From: Campylobacterota bacterium
GTDB lineage: Bacteria; Campylobacterota; Campylobacteria; Campylobacterales; Nitratiruptoraceae
Assembly: GCA_013153095.1 (NCBI GenBank)
Contig: JAADFB010000028.1
Location: 1 to 37,382, forward strand
DNA length: 37,382 nt
Direction of reading: 5' to 3'
A program made the position numbers and the translations under genes. The notes under the pieces were generated by a model. That model saw only the letters and a program-made list of their open reading frames with translations, did no database searches and was not told the origin of the DNA. Shown here in pieces: positions 28,696 through 36,976 of the stretch. Numbering within the stretch: the first letter of the stretch is position 1; every line of letters starts with the position of its first letter.

Positions 28696-29096
28696 CACCT
28701 CTTTTAGCTATCTCGCTGGTATGGGGGAACTATCCCGATATCGATAGGTTAATAGAAAAGGTTAAAGTGAGACGGGTAGGGTTATCTACTAAAGAGATTG
28801 CCCAGTTAAAAAACCCTTTCATTAGTAAGAAAAAGCTAAAAAAGGTTATTAAGGTCAAAAAAGTTAAACGGACAAAAAAGAAAAGATTTAGAGCAACTCT
28901 TTACTCTATCTTCAACAACCGAGCCAAAATTAACGGTCGCTGGAGAAAGATAGGGGATCGTATAGGTCCTTATAGGTTGGTTTTTATCAACGCTAAAGGG
29001 GGATATGTAGTTTTAAGACAGGGAAGAAAAGAATTAAAGCTATTCCTGCCCCGTCGAACCCGTAAAGTTAACCTAATCTCAAGGGGGAATAGTTGA
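28677..29096 (+). CDS. MshK/PilP-like periplasmic protein
   Basis: Signal sequence, basic Lys-rich linker, then 'RATLYSIFNNRAKINGRWRKIGDRIGPYRLVFINAKGGYVVLRQGRKELKLFL', a PilP/GspC-HR-like fold. Confidence 0.6.
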   Translation: MGIKLLAPLLAISLVWGNYPDIDRLIEKVKVRRVGLSTKEIAQLKNPFISKKKLKKVIKVKKVKRTKKKRFRATLYSIFNNRAKINGRWRKIGDRIGPYRLVFINAKGGYVVLRQGRKELKLFLPRRTRKVNLISRGNS

Positions 29097-30598
29097 TGAA
29101 AAAACTGTTTTTACTTCTTTTTATCTCCCTAACCCTTTTAGCAAACTCTTGTGAAAGGAGACTTTTTACCTTAAAAAGTGCGCCGGGGATAAGAATTATT
29201 GAGTTTTTAGATAATCTTGCAGATGAATGTTCCTTAACCCTTCTTTTAAAAGATAAATTTGCAAAAAAGAAGGTGTATGCTAAGCTAAGTCGACTCAATA
29301 TCAAAAACGCCACTTTAGAGGAGTTGTTAGATCTAATCTTACGAGAAAACGATTTAAATTACGAGTTAGAGGGAAATATCTTAAAAGTTAACTATCTTAT
29401 CACTAAAACTTTTCATATCGACTATGTTATCTCAAAGCGAAAAGGGGAAACTGTAACCGATGCTTCCGTAGATGTGGGGGCTACTCAAACGGGAATGACT
29501 ACAAAAGCTGGGATTAGCAAAGGTAAAGGGAGTGGAGGTAGAGGAAGAGATGTAAATAAGATAACTTCCATTGAGGAGTTTGATTTTTGGCAAAACATTC
29601 AAGAGGAGATCTATCAGCTTTTAAACCGCCCTGAAGATGAGTATAAAGCTCCTGAGCCTATTATCAATCCCAAAGCTGGATTAGTTACCGTTACAGCTAC
29701 GGCTAAACAGATAGAGCGGGTTGAAAACTATATCGATACCATAGAAGATCGACTTCATAAAGAGGTATTGATCGACGTTTCTATTTTGGCGGTTTTTTAT
29801 AACAAAAATATCACTACCGGAATAGATTGGAGTAGGTTTAGTTTACTCTTGAATGGAGGATATAATAATGATGGCTCTTTTTCTCCTACAACTCCAATCG
29901 CTACCTATCAGGGGGTTGGGGTTGGAGGAAATTTTAAAGAGATCGAATTTACTTCCACCGCAACCACAATTATCAACTCCTCTCTCCATCTTTCGGCTAT
30001 AATCGATTTTTTACAAAGAAATGGAAAAGTTGTTACCCTCTCCAATCCAAAAATCCTAACTTTAAACAATCAGCCTGCAATTATCTCTATTGGGGATACT
30101 ATTAATTACAACGTTCCCACCTCTATTACTATCAATAGTAATAGCAATTTGGGAGAGAAAGCTTATACCCCTTCTTCTATCTTTGTGGGAATTTTGTTAA
30201 ATATTACCCCTGAAATAACCCAACGAAGAGATATAATTTTAAGAATTAACCCTTCCATTTCAGAATTAAGAAATCCCGAAGATTTAAACAAAAACACCCC
30301 TAGCGGTTTTAGAGAGATAGCTCCAGATACCAAAGAGAAAAAACTCTCTTCTGTGGTTAAAGTAAGAGATGGGTCAACCCTAATTTTAGGAGGTTTAATA
30401 TCCAATACGAGGAACTTTATGGTTAATGGGGTACCAATTTTAAAAGATATACCTATTTTTGGAAATCTTTTTAAAAGTGTAAAGAAAGAAGATCAGCGGT
30501 TTGAACTGGTGTTTGTAATCAAGCCTAAAATTATCGATTCGGATACTTTCAACTTAAGTCTTAAAGATTTTGGATACGATAGACTAGATGTTAAGTAG
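29096..30598 (+). CDS. MshL-type secretin (type II/III secretion, pilus biogenesis)
   Basis: Signal peptide, N-domain, 'VEVL(I)DVSILAVFYNKN', 'NGKVVTLSNPKILTLNNQPAIISIGD', 'VVKVRDGSTLILGGLISNTRNFMVNGVPILKDIPIFGNLFKSVKKEDQRFELVFVIKPKII'. TGATG overlap puts the start at 29096. Confidence 0.9.
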   Translation: MKKLFLLLFISLTLLANSCERRLFTLKSAPGIRIIEFLDNLADECSLTLLLKDKFAKKKVYAKLSRLNIKNATLEELLDLILRENDLNYELEGNILKVNYLITKTFHIDYVISKRKGETVTDASVDVGATQTGMTTKAGISKGKGSGGRGRDVNKITSIEEFDFWQNIQEEIYQLLNRPEDEYKAPEPIINPKAGLVTVTATAKQIERVENYIDTIEDRLHKEVLIDVSILAVFYNKNITTGIDWSRFSLLLNGGYNNDGSFSPTTPIATYQGVGVGGNFKEIEFTSTATTIINSSLHLSAIIDFLQRNGKVVTLSNPKILTLNNQPAIISIGDTINYNVPTSITINSNSNLGEKAYTPSSIFVGILLNITPEITQRRDIILRINPSISELRNPEDLNKNTPSGFREIAPDTKEKKLSSVVKVRDGSTLILGGLISNTRNFMVNGVPILKDIPIFGNLFKSVKKEDQRFELVFVIKPKIIDSDTFNLSLKDFGYDRLDVK

Positions 30599-31361
30599 TG
30601 AGTTAAAAAAAGCCAAAGAGGCGTTTGTAGATAGGGTTGATCCTAATTCCTTTGTTAAGTTTGAATCCAATATCCAATATCTAGAAAAACTACACTCTCT
30701 GTTAGAAAAAGAGTTTAAGATCGCTTTATTAACTGGAGAGCCGGGTATTGGTAAAAGTATGCTCTTAAAACAGTTTCAACAAGAAAGTAAAGAGGGAGTA
30801 TACCTTTTTGATAAGCCGTTTTTTGATCTGGAAGAGTTTAAAGAAAAGTTAAAAGAGGTGTTAGGAGTAAAAAAAAACCTCTTTGAAGAGGTTGAAGAGA
30901 AAATATCAACTCCTATTACTCTTATCTTGGATGAAGCCCAAATTTACAAAGAGGAGTTTTTAGAGTTTTTAAGAGTTTTAGCCGATACCACTAAAGTGAA
31001 ACTTATCCTTTCCCTTCACTCTTTAAATGATGAAACTCTCCTAGCTAAAGAGCATTTCAAAAGTAGAATCTTTACCACCATCACTATGAAACCCCCTTCC
31101 AAAAAGGAGTTAGAAATCTATCTACAAAAGCGACTCTTCCTTTTCCAAGCGTACGACCTTTCTAGTTTAATCGATAAAAAGTTAACCTCGTTTGTTTACA
31201 ACTTCACCAAAGGCAACTTTAGGGAGACTAACCGGTTTATGTATAAACTTTTTGACATTATGGAGTATTTTGAACAAAATAAACCAACTATCCTAAACCC
31301 TAAGAAGATTTCAAAAAAGTTTTTGGAGATGACCGCTTTAGATCTGGGGTATCTTAAATGA
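30588..31361 (+). CDS. MshM/ExeA-like AAA ATPase
   Basis: Walker A 'LLTGEPGIGKSMLLKQF', Walker B 'PITLILDEAQ', 'FLRVLADTTKVKLILSLHSL'. Confidence 0.85.
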   Translation: MLSSELKKAKEAFVDRVDPNSFVKFESNIQYLEKLHSLLEKEFKIALLTGEPGIGKSMLLKQFQQESKEGVYLFDKPFFDLEEFKEKLKEVLGVKKNLFEEVEEKISTPITLILDEAQIYKEEFLEFLRVLADTTKVKLILSLHSLNDETLLAKEHFKSRIFTTITMKPPSKKELEIYLQKRLFLFQAYDLSSLIDKKLTSFVYNFTKGNFRETNRFMYKLFDIMEYFEQNKPTILNPKKISKKFLEMTALDLGYLK

Positions 31362-31993
31362 ACAGTTATGAAGCTCTTTATCTTCGCTGGAAAAAGTATA
31401 GGTTCAAAAAGTTTTTAAAGACAGCCTTGCTTTTAGGAGTTGGAGTAGCAGGGGGATTTTGGGGATATAAAGAGTTTTTTAAAAAAGAGGAAATTGTTCA
31501 AAAAGTAGAACACCTCAATCGTCCCATAACTAACATCATCACCCCTTCTTTAAGTTTTGAAAATAGATTGGCTCGCTATCTCCATTATAAACCTAAACCA
31601 AAAGTCCACAAAAAAGTTACTAAAAAAAAGGTAAAACCCGCTTCTACTCCTCTTCAACCTTCCCCTTCTCAGCTGTTGGAGTTGGAATCTAAACAAGAAG
31701 ACCTAACCACCCTGATAGAAAAGTTCAATATCGCCCCTTCTAAAGAGTTAGCTTTACTAATTGCTAGGGAATTTTATTCCCAACAAAACTATCCCCAAAC
31801 TATAAAATGGAGTATGAAAGCAAATGAGTTTGATAACAAAGATGAAGAGAGTTGGATCCTTTTTTCAAAAGCGGCTTATAAGCTAGGAGATAAGAGAAAA
31901 GCGATCAATGCTTTAAAAGTTTTTGTACAAAAAAGTGGATCTCTAAAAGCTAAGGAGCTGTTACTTTCGATGTATAAAGGAGAGTTTAAGTAA
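31358..31993 (+). CDS. MshN-like TPR membrane protein
   Basis: N-terminal TM 'TALLLGVGVAGGFWGYKEFF', Lys/Pro-rich linker, C-terminal TPR-like 'ELALLIAREFYSQQNYPQTIKWSMKANEFDNKDEESWILFSKAAYKLGDKRKAINALKVF'. Confidence 0.65.
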   Translation: MNSYEALYLRWKKYRFKKFLKTALLLGVGVAGGFWGYKEFFKKEEIVQKVEHLNRPITNIITPSLSFENRLARYLHYKPKPKVHKKVTKKKVKPASTPLQPSPSQLLELESKQEDLTTLIEKFNIAPSKELALLIAREFYSQQNYPQTIKWSMKANEFDNKDEESWILFSKAAYKLGDKRKAINALKVFVQKSGSLKAKELLLSMYKGEFK

Positions 31994-32529
31994 TGAGAAA
32001 ATTTCTTTTTTTCCTTCCTCTTTCCCTTTTAGCTTGGGAGATCACCGTACCTTCTTTAGTCAAAGCGTATAAACGGGGGGCGTATAAGCGGGTTTGTCTA
32101 CAAGGATACTACATCTTTGATAAGTTAAAAAAGGATGAAAATCTTCTTTCTATGTACGCTTTTTCCTGTTTAAGAAGCGATTATATCAACCGCTTAGCCG
32201 TACCTATTTTAATTTTGGGAAAAACTCCTGAATCTAGAAAAAACCGCAGTTACTTCTCTTTAATCCTTGCTCAAAAAAACCTTTTAATCTCCGCTCTTGC
32301 AGATAAAGAGGATTTTAGTAACTTAAAGCTTCCCAACACCAATCACCTAATCTCCAAAGTGTTTAATCTTTACTTTCAAAAAAAGTTTAAAAGAGTCGAT
32401 AATATCTACACCGCCCAAGAGGGTAATGTTACCTATGAGATATGGTTAGAAAAAACCAAAGGTAACTACCCCTACCTCGTAGTAGAGGTTGAAAAAGAGG
32501 GCAAAAAGAGGAAACATATCTACAAGTAG
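31993..32529 (+). CDS. Secreted protein of unknown function in pilus/transformation operon
   Basis: 178 aa; signal peptide 'MRKFLFFLPLSLLAWE'; TAATG overlap with mshN-like gene; no recognised domain. Confidence 0.7.
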   Translation: MRKFLFFLPLSLLAWEITVPSLVKAYKRGAYKRVCLQGYYIFDKLKKDENLLSMYAFSCLRSDYINRLAVPILILGKTPESRKNRSYFSLILAQKNLLISALADKEDFSNLKLPNTNHLISKVFNLYFQKKFKRVDNIYTAQEGNVTYEIWLEKTKGNYPYLVVEVEKEGKKRKHIYK

Positions 32530-32542
32530 CTTTTAGCTACTT
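32524..32542 (+). other. Compact intra-operon hairpin over the stop codon of the unknown gene
   Basis: AAGTAGC-TTTTA-GCTACTT: 7 bp perfect stem, 5 nt loop, followed by TT and then AAGGAT, a possible SD for the ATPase gene. Confidence 0.6.
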
Positions 32543-32559
32543 TTAAGGATACTATCTTG

Positions 32560-34305
32560 ATGAATGAACGACTCTTAAGATTTCTAGTTAACGATCTTAA
32601 TCTGGACGTAAAACAGCTCCAGGAGATTTGGAAACAAAGCAGTTCGTTAAAAAAGTTTATCTATCAAATCATCAACCAAAACATAATCTCTAGCGATAAA
32701 TTGGTAAGTGAGATCGCTAGAAAATTAAGAGAGGGGAGATTAACTTTAGAAGATATTGAGGACTCAATTCCTGCAGAATTGTATGAGAAGGTTTTAAAAC
32801 AGTACGCTAGATTAAGCGGGATAGAGTTTATCGATCTAGATACCTACGGGATCGATGTAAAACTAACTAGCAAAGTCTCCTCCTCTCAACTAAAAAAGAT
32901 AAAAGCTATCCCTATTAAGGAGACCGATTTAAGTATCCTTGTGGCTGTAAGCGACCCGTTAGATATTGGAGCGCAAGATGCAATTCAGAGGTTATTCCCA
33001 AGAAAACCGGTAAAAATAGTTTTAGCTTCTAAAAACCAGATAGAAACCTATCTAAACAAGTTAGAGCTAAATGAAAATATCAAAGAGTATATCAACGAAA
33101 TTAGAAAAGACCTTCAACACGGAGTTGGAGATAAAGATAATCTTGAAGAGTCGAGCGCAATTTTAAAACTGATCGAAGCGATCCTAAAAACCGCAATCCT
33201 CTCTAGAGCTAGCGATATTCATATTGAACCTACAGAAACCAACTGCGTAGTTAGAAATAGAATTGATGGGATTTTGACGGAAAAATTTATCTTTGATAGA
33301 GATATTTACGCGCCGTTAGCTTCTAGATTGAAACTTTTGGCAAATTTAGATATTGCCGAGAAGAGAAAACCGCAAGATGGTCGTTTTAGCGAGACCATTA
33401 TGGGAAAAGAGTACGACTTTAGGATTTCCACCCTTCCTATAGTCTATGGGGAATCGATCGTTATGCGGATTTTGGATAAAAGTAAAGCGATGATCCCGTT
33501 AGAAGAAGCGGGGATGAGTAAACACAACTTTGAGATTTTTACAAAAGCTCTTAGAACTCCATACGGGATCATCCTAGTTACAGGGCCTACTGGAAGCGGT
33601 AAATCTACCACTCTTTACGGAGCGTTGAATATGTTAAGAAGTGTAGAGAAAAAGATTATTACCGTTGAAGACCCTGTCGAGTATCAGATAAATTTAGTTC
33701 AGCAAGCCCAAGTTAACCCCAAAATTGGCTTTACTTTTGCGGCAGCTCTGCGTTCAATCTTGCGACAAGACCCAGACATCATTATGGTGGGTGAGATACG
33801 GGACGAAGAGACTATTAGAATCGCAGTTCAAGCTGCCTTAACTGGACATTTAGTACTTTCAACTTTACACACCAACGACGCTATTAGTGCTATTAACAGG
33901 ATGATCGATATGGGGATAGAGCCTTATTTGGTCAGTGGAGCGTTGATAGCTATAGAGGCTCAGCGACTTGTTAGAAAAATTTGTCCCCACTGTAAGATCG
34001 AAACTGAGTTAGAACCAGAAATTTATAAAGAGATAAAAGAGTATCTTCCTCAAGAGTACCGTTTTTTTAAAGGGAAAGGGTGTAAACATTGTGAATTTAG
34101 CGGTTACAGCGGGCGGGAAATGATTTGCGAAGTGTTGAAGGTGGATGATGATATTCAAAGGATGATAGCAAGAGAGGAGCCTAAGGAAAAGATTCAAGAG
34201 GTGGCGATCCAAAAAGGGTTTAGATCGATGCTTCAAGATGGAATCTTTAAAGCGATAGAAGGTTCTACTACAATAGATGAAGTGTTAAGGGTGACAAGGC
34301 TATGA
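32560..34305 (+). CDS. GspE/PilB/MshE-type assembly ATPase
   Basis: N-terminal GspEN domain, 'LVTGPTGSGKSTTLYGALNML', 'ITVEDPVEYQI', 'LRSILRQDPDIIMVGEIRDEETI', 'GHLVLSTLHTNDA', zinc tetra-Cys 'CPHC...CKHC'. Confidence 0.95.
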   Translation: MNERLLRFLVNDLNLDVKQLQEIWKQSSSLKKFIYQIINQNIISSDKLVSEIARKLREGRLTLEDIEDSIPAELYEKVLKQYARLSGIEFIDLDTYGIDVKLTSKVSSSQLKKIKAIPIKETDLSILVAVSDPLDIGAQDAIQRLFPRKPVKIVLASKNQIETYLNKLELNENIKEYINEIRKDLQHGVGDKDNLEESSAILKLIEAILKTAILSRASDIHIEPTETNCVVRNRIDGILTEKFIFDRDIYAPLASRLKLLANLDIAEKRKPQDGRFSETIMGKEYDFRISTLPIVYGESIVMRILDKSKAMIPLEEAGMSKHNFEIFTKALRTPYGIILVTGPTGSGKSTTLYGALNMLRSVEKKIITVEDPVEYQINLVQQAQVNPKIGFTFAAALRSILRQDPDIIMVGEIRDEETIRIAVQAALTGHLVLSTLHTNDAISAINRMIDMGIEPYLVSGALIAIEAQRLVRKICPHCKIETELEPEIYKEIKEYLPQEYRFFKGKGCKHCEFSGYSGREMICEVLKVDDDIQRMIAREEPKEKIQEVAIQKGFRSMLQDGIFKAIEGSTTIDEVLRVTRL

Positions 34306-35552
34306 TGAGGTATTACAATGTGGTAGTTTTAAGCAAAGGTAGAAAGAACGCCTTTATCGTCAAATCTGGCAATAAAAAAGAGGCGTTAGAGAAAGCAAAA
34401 CTTAAATCGGGAGGGGTAGTAGTTAGGATAGAGGAAACTTCTCCTCCAATTGAAGAGCAGATTAATGAGTTAAAAAAACAGTTTGCGGCACTAAATAAAC
34501 GGGCTAAGATAAAAAGGGCTACCCTAATTGCAACCATTAGGCAGTTAGCGGTAATGACAAATGCGGGTATTCCTATCAACGATGCGTTAACTGAGATCGC
34601 AAACAACACTACCGATATTAGACTTAAAACTATCTTTACAGAGATCGCGGAGAATATCAACGCTGGAATTAGTCTATCCCATTCGGTAGAAAAGTATAAG
34701 GATGAATTAGGAACTTTGACGGTTACGATGATCCGTTTGGGAGAACAAACTGGGGATATGGCTTACTCCCTTTTTACCTTAGCGGATATTTTAGAGCAAA
34801 TTGATGAAAATGTTAGAAAGTTTAAGAAAGCGATCCGCTACCCTTTAATAACTTTAACTGCGATGGCGATCGCTTTTACGATTTTGATTAGTTACGTCGT
34901 TCCTAAATTTAAAGCTATCTTTGCAAAATTCAATGCAGAACTACCTCTTCCTACCAAAATTCTACTTATCCTAGAACACTTTATCAACACCTACGGACTT
35001 TATCTTTTAGGCGGGATTGTTGTGGGTATAACCGTTTTGGTCTACCTTTACCGTTTAAGTCCAGATTTTAAATACACGATGGATAAGCTTTTCTTACGGG
35101 TTTACCTTTTAAAAGATATTATCTTTTATGCTCAGCTTAATAGATTTATTTTGGTATTAACCGAATTGATTAAAGCTGGAATTCCGATAGTAGATGCATT
35201 AGATAATTCGTTAAAGATGGTCTCCAACAGTTATTTAAAAGAGCGACTTAGCGTAGTAAAGACGATGGTTGAAAAGGGTAGCTCAATTGAAGAAGCTTTT
35301 AGGGAGACTGAGCTGTTTGAAAGTATGATTTTACAAATGATTTCAGCGGGTGAAGCTAGTGGACAGTTGGATAATATGCTTCAAAAAATTAGCGAGTATT
35401 ACGGGATGAAATTTGATTACATTTTAGATAACCTCTCTAGCTACATTGAGCCGATAATGTTAGCTATTATCGCCTCTTTAGTTTTACTGCTAGCATTGGG
35501 GATTTTCTTACCGATGTGGGATATGGCAAAAGTTATCAATGGGGGAGGGTAA
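34302..35552 (+). CDS. GspF/PilC/MshG-type inner-membrane platform protein
   Basis: 'TLIATIRQLAVMTNAGIPINDALTEIANNT', 'MTVTMIRLGEQTG'-like repeat motifs, 'QLNRFILVLTELIKAGIPIVDALDNSLKMV', 'MISAGEASGQLDNMLQKISEYY'. Confidence 0.94.
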   Translation: MMRYYNVVVLSKGRKNAFIVKSGNKKEALEKAKLKSGGVVVRIEETSPPIEEQINELKKQFAALNKRAKIKRATLIATIRQLAVMTNAGIPINDALTEIANNTTDIRLKTIFTEIAENINAGISLSHSVEKYKDELGTLTVTMIRLGEQTGDMAYSLFTLADILEQIDENVRKFKKAIRYPLITLTAMAIAFTILISYVVPKFKAIFAKFNAELPLPTKILLILEHFINTYGLYLLGGIVVGITVLVYLYRLSPDFKYTMDKLFLRVYLLKDIIFYAQLNRFILVLTELIKAGIPIVDALDNSLKMVSNSYLKERLSVVKTMVEKGSSIEEAFRETELFESMILQMISAGEASGQLDNMLQKISEYYGMKFDYILDNLSSYIEPIMLAIIASLVLLLALGIFLPMWDMAKVINGGG

Positions 35553-35561
35553 AACCTCACC

Positions 35562-36860
35562 CTAAAAAAAGAGGTTAAAAGAGATTTTAAATTGAGTGTC
35601 ATCCTCTCCGTTTAACGCTTCAGCATAAGAGCCAATGAGATGTAACATAGCAAAGTCGTTTAAAATTGTGCTATACATCAAGGAATAACCAGTTTCACTA
35701 TCGTCATTGTCATCTAAACCGTAGTTGATAATTCCTCTTAGGAAATGGTTTCTTTTTAAACGGTAAAGGATAGAGTTTTCAATTCCCTTATACTCCCCTT
35801 TTCGATCATTATCGCTATAAACCAAAATAGAGGTTAAGTACCAATCTCCAAACCCCTTTTCAATAGGTAGTAAAATGGAGTTGGTATCGATCCCTTTCTC
35901 CTCCTTAGCACTATAAAGTAATCCCACTTTCCACCCGTTATCAAAAAAGTATCTTAATCCTCCTAAAAACTGCTCATCGTCTCCGCTTGAATGTTGATTA
36001 GGTTGTTGATTGTGGGTAGGGCGTTGAGAAGGTCTATTTTTTACTAAGAGTCGTTTTTTATTTCCATTCCCATAATTACCACTGGTAGGGCGCCCGTTAC
36101 CTTGTCCGTAACCGTTACCTTGTCCGTAACCGTTACCTTGTCCGTAACCGTTACCTTGTCCGTAACCGTTACCTTGCATTCCCCCGTGGTTATTATCTCC
36201 GTGGGCTACCGTCTCTCCATAAGAAACTAGAAAAAGGAGTTTATTGTTGTACAAGTAAGAGTACTCAGCCCCTTTAAAATTGCCTATCCCTGCTCTTTGT
36301 AAAGGGGATTTGTACATATCTCTTCCCCTAGCACCGGAAGGGATTCCGTGTAATCCATTATCTGAAAATGCTCGTTGAATATTTCCCAATTGGGTAAAAG
36401 GTGCCAAAAGTCCCGCTCTTAAGAGATGTTGAGGTTCTTGAAAAGCTATGTTTATGTATGCAGTTGAAGAACCCTCTTCAAACAGTTTAGGGGCGTTTTT
36501 GTTATTTGTATTGATGTTTTGTTTAGTAGAACCAAAAAAGGAGAGATACTTGTTAGCAGTTCCCGCAAAATAGAGTTTAATTTTTCCGGTAAGTTTCCTA
36601 TCTGCATCTTTGTCACTGTAGTTAAATCCTGCCATCATTCCAAAGGGTTCATATTCAGTTTTACCTTCAATAAACTCTTTTAAGGTCGCCTTATCTCCTT
36701 CACTAAACCTAAAACCGTTCCTTAAAAACCTCTCCCCTACATCGTTTAACATAGGGATATTTGTGTGGCACGCAAAACAGCTGGTTTTGTACTCTCTAGC
36801 AAATTGAGGTAGCGCCCAGCTTAGATGGATCGAAATAAGAAGCAAAAGTAAAAATCTCAT
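35562..36860 (-). CDS. Outer-membrane/periplasmic protein with single CxxCH heme motif and Gly/Gln/Asn/Tyr tandem repeat
   Basis: Signal peptide; 'KTSCFACHTNIPMLNDVGERFLRNGFRF' CxxCH; beta-barrel-like remainder ending 'KISFNLFF'; repeat (QGNGYG)n; strong SD TAAGGAGGTGAG-ATG. Confidence 0.75.
   Translation of the reverse strand: MRFLLLLLISIHLSWALPQFAREYKTSCFACHTNIPMLNDVGERFLRNGFRFSEGDKATLKEFIEGKTEYEPFGMMAGFNYSDKDADRKLTGKIKLYFAGTANKYLSFFGSTKQNINTNNKNAPKLFEEGSSTAYINIAFQEPQHLLRAGLLAPFTQLGNIQRAFSDNGLHGIPSGARGRDMYKSPLQRAGIGNFKGAEYSYLYNNKLLFLVSYGETVAHGDNNHGGMQGNGYGQGNGYGQGNGYGQGNGYGQGNGRPTSGNYGNGNKKRLLVKNRPSQRPTHNQQPNQHSSGDDEQFLGGLRYFFDNGWKVGLLYSAKEEKGIDTNSILLPIEKGFGDWYLTSILVYSDNDRKGEYKGIENSILYRLKRNHFLRGIINYGLDDNDDSETGYSLMYSTILNDFAMLHLIGSYAEALNGEDDTQFKISFNLFF
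36094..36176. repeat. In-frame 18-bp tandem repeat, about 4.6 copies
   Basis: Unit CCGTTACCTTGTCCGTAA repeated identically at 36094, 36112, 36130 and 36148, plus an 11-nt partial at 36166; encodes QGNGYG repeats on the - strand. Confidence 0.95.
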
Positions 36861-36941
36861 CTCACCTCCTTAATTTTCTTGCGCGCTGATGATAACTAAT
36901 CTGTATGAAAAAAGTGTTAATATTTAGCGCCTATTTTTCTC

Positions 36942-36970
36942 TTGACTTTTTGGTAAAAATTAGGTAAAAT
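36942..36970 (+). promoter_or_regulatory. Sigma70-like promoter in the large intergenic region
   Basis: TTGACT (36942-36947), 17-nt spacer, TAAAAT (36965-36970). Confidence 0.55.
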
Positions 36971-36976
36971 TAAAAA

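Noticed and set aside
34313-34660. 115-aa ORF antisense to the GspF-like gene
   Set aside because: Hydrophobic antisense shadow of a conserved gene, with no independent signal.
35553-35576. AACCTC...GAGGTT hairpin between the convergent GspF-like and heme-motif genes as a bidirectional terminator
   Set aside because: The T/A run lies in the loop rather than after the stem, so the terminator model is weak.
36094-36176. 18-bp repeats considered as a CRISPR array
   Set aside because: Units are directly contiguous with no spacers and are in frame within a coding region; this is a minisatellite.
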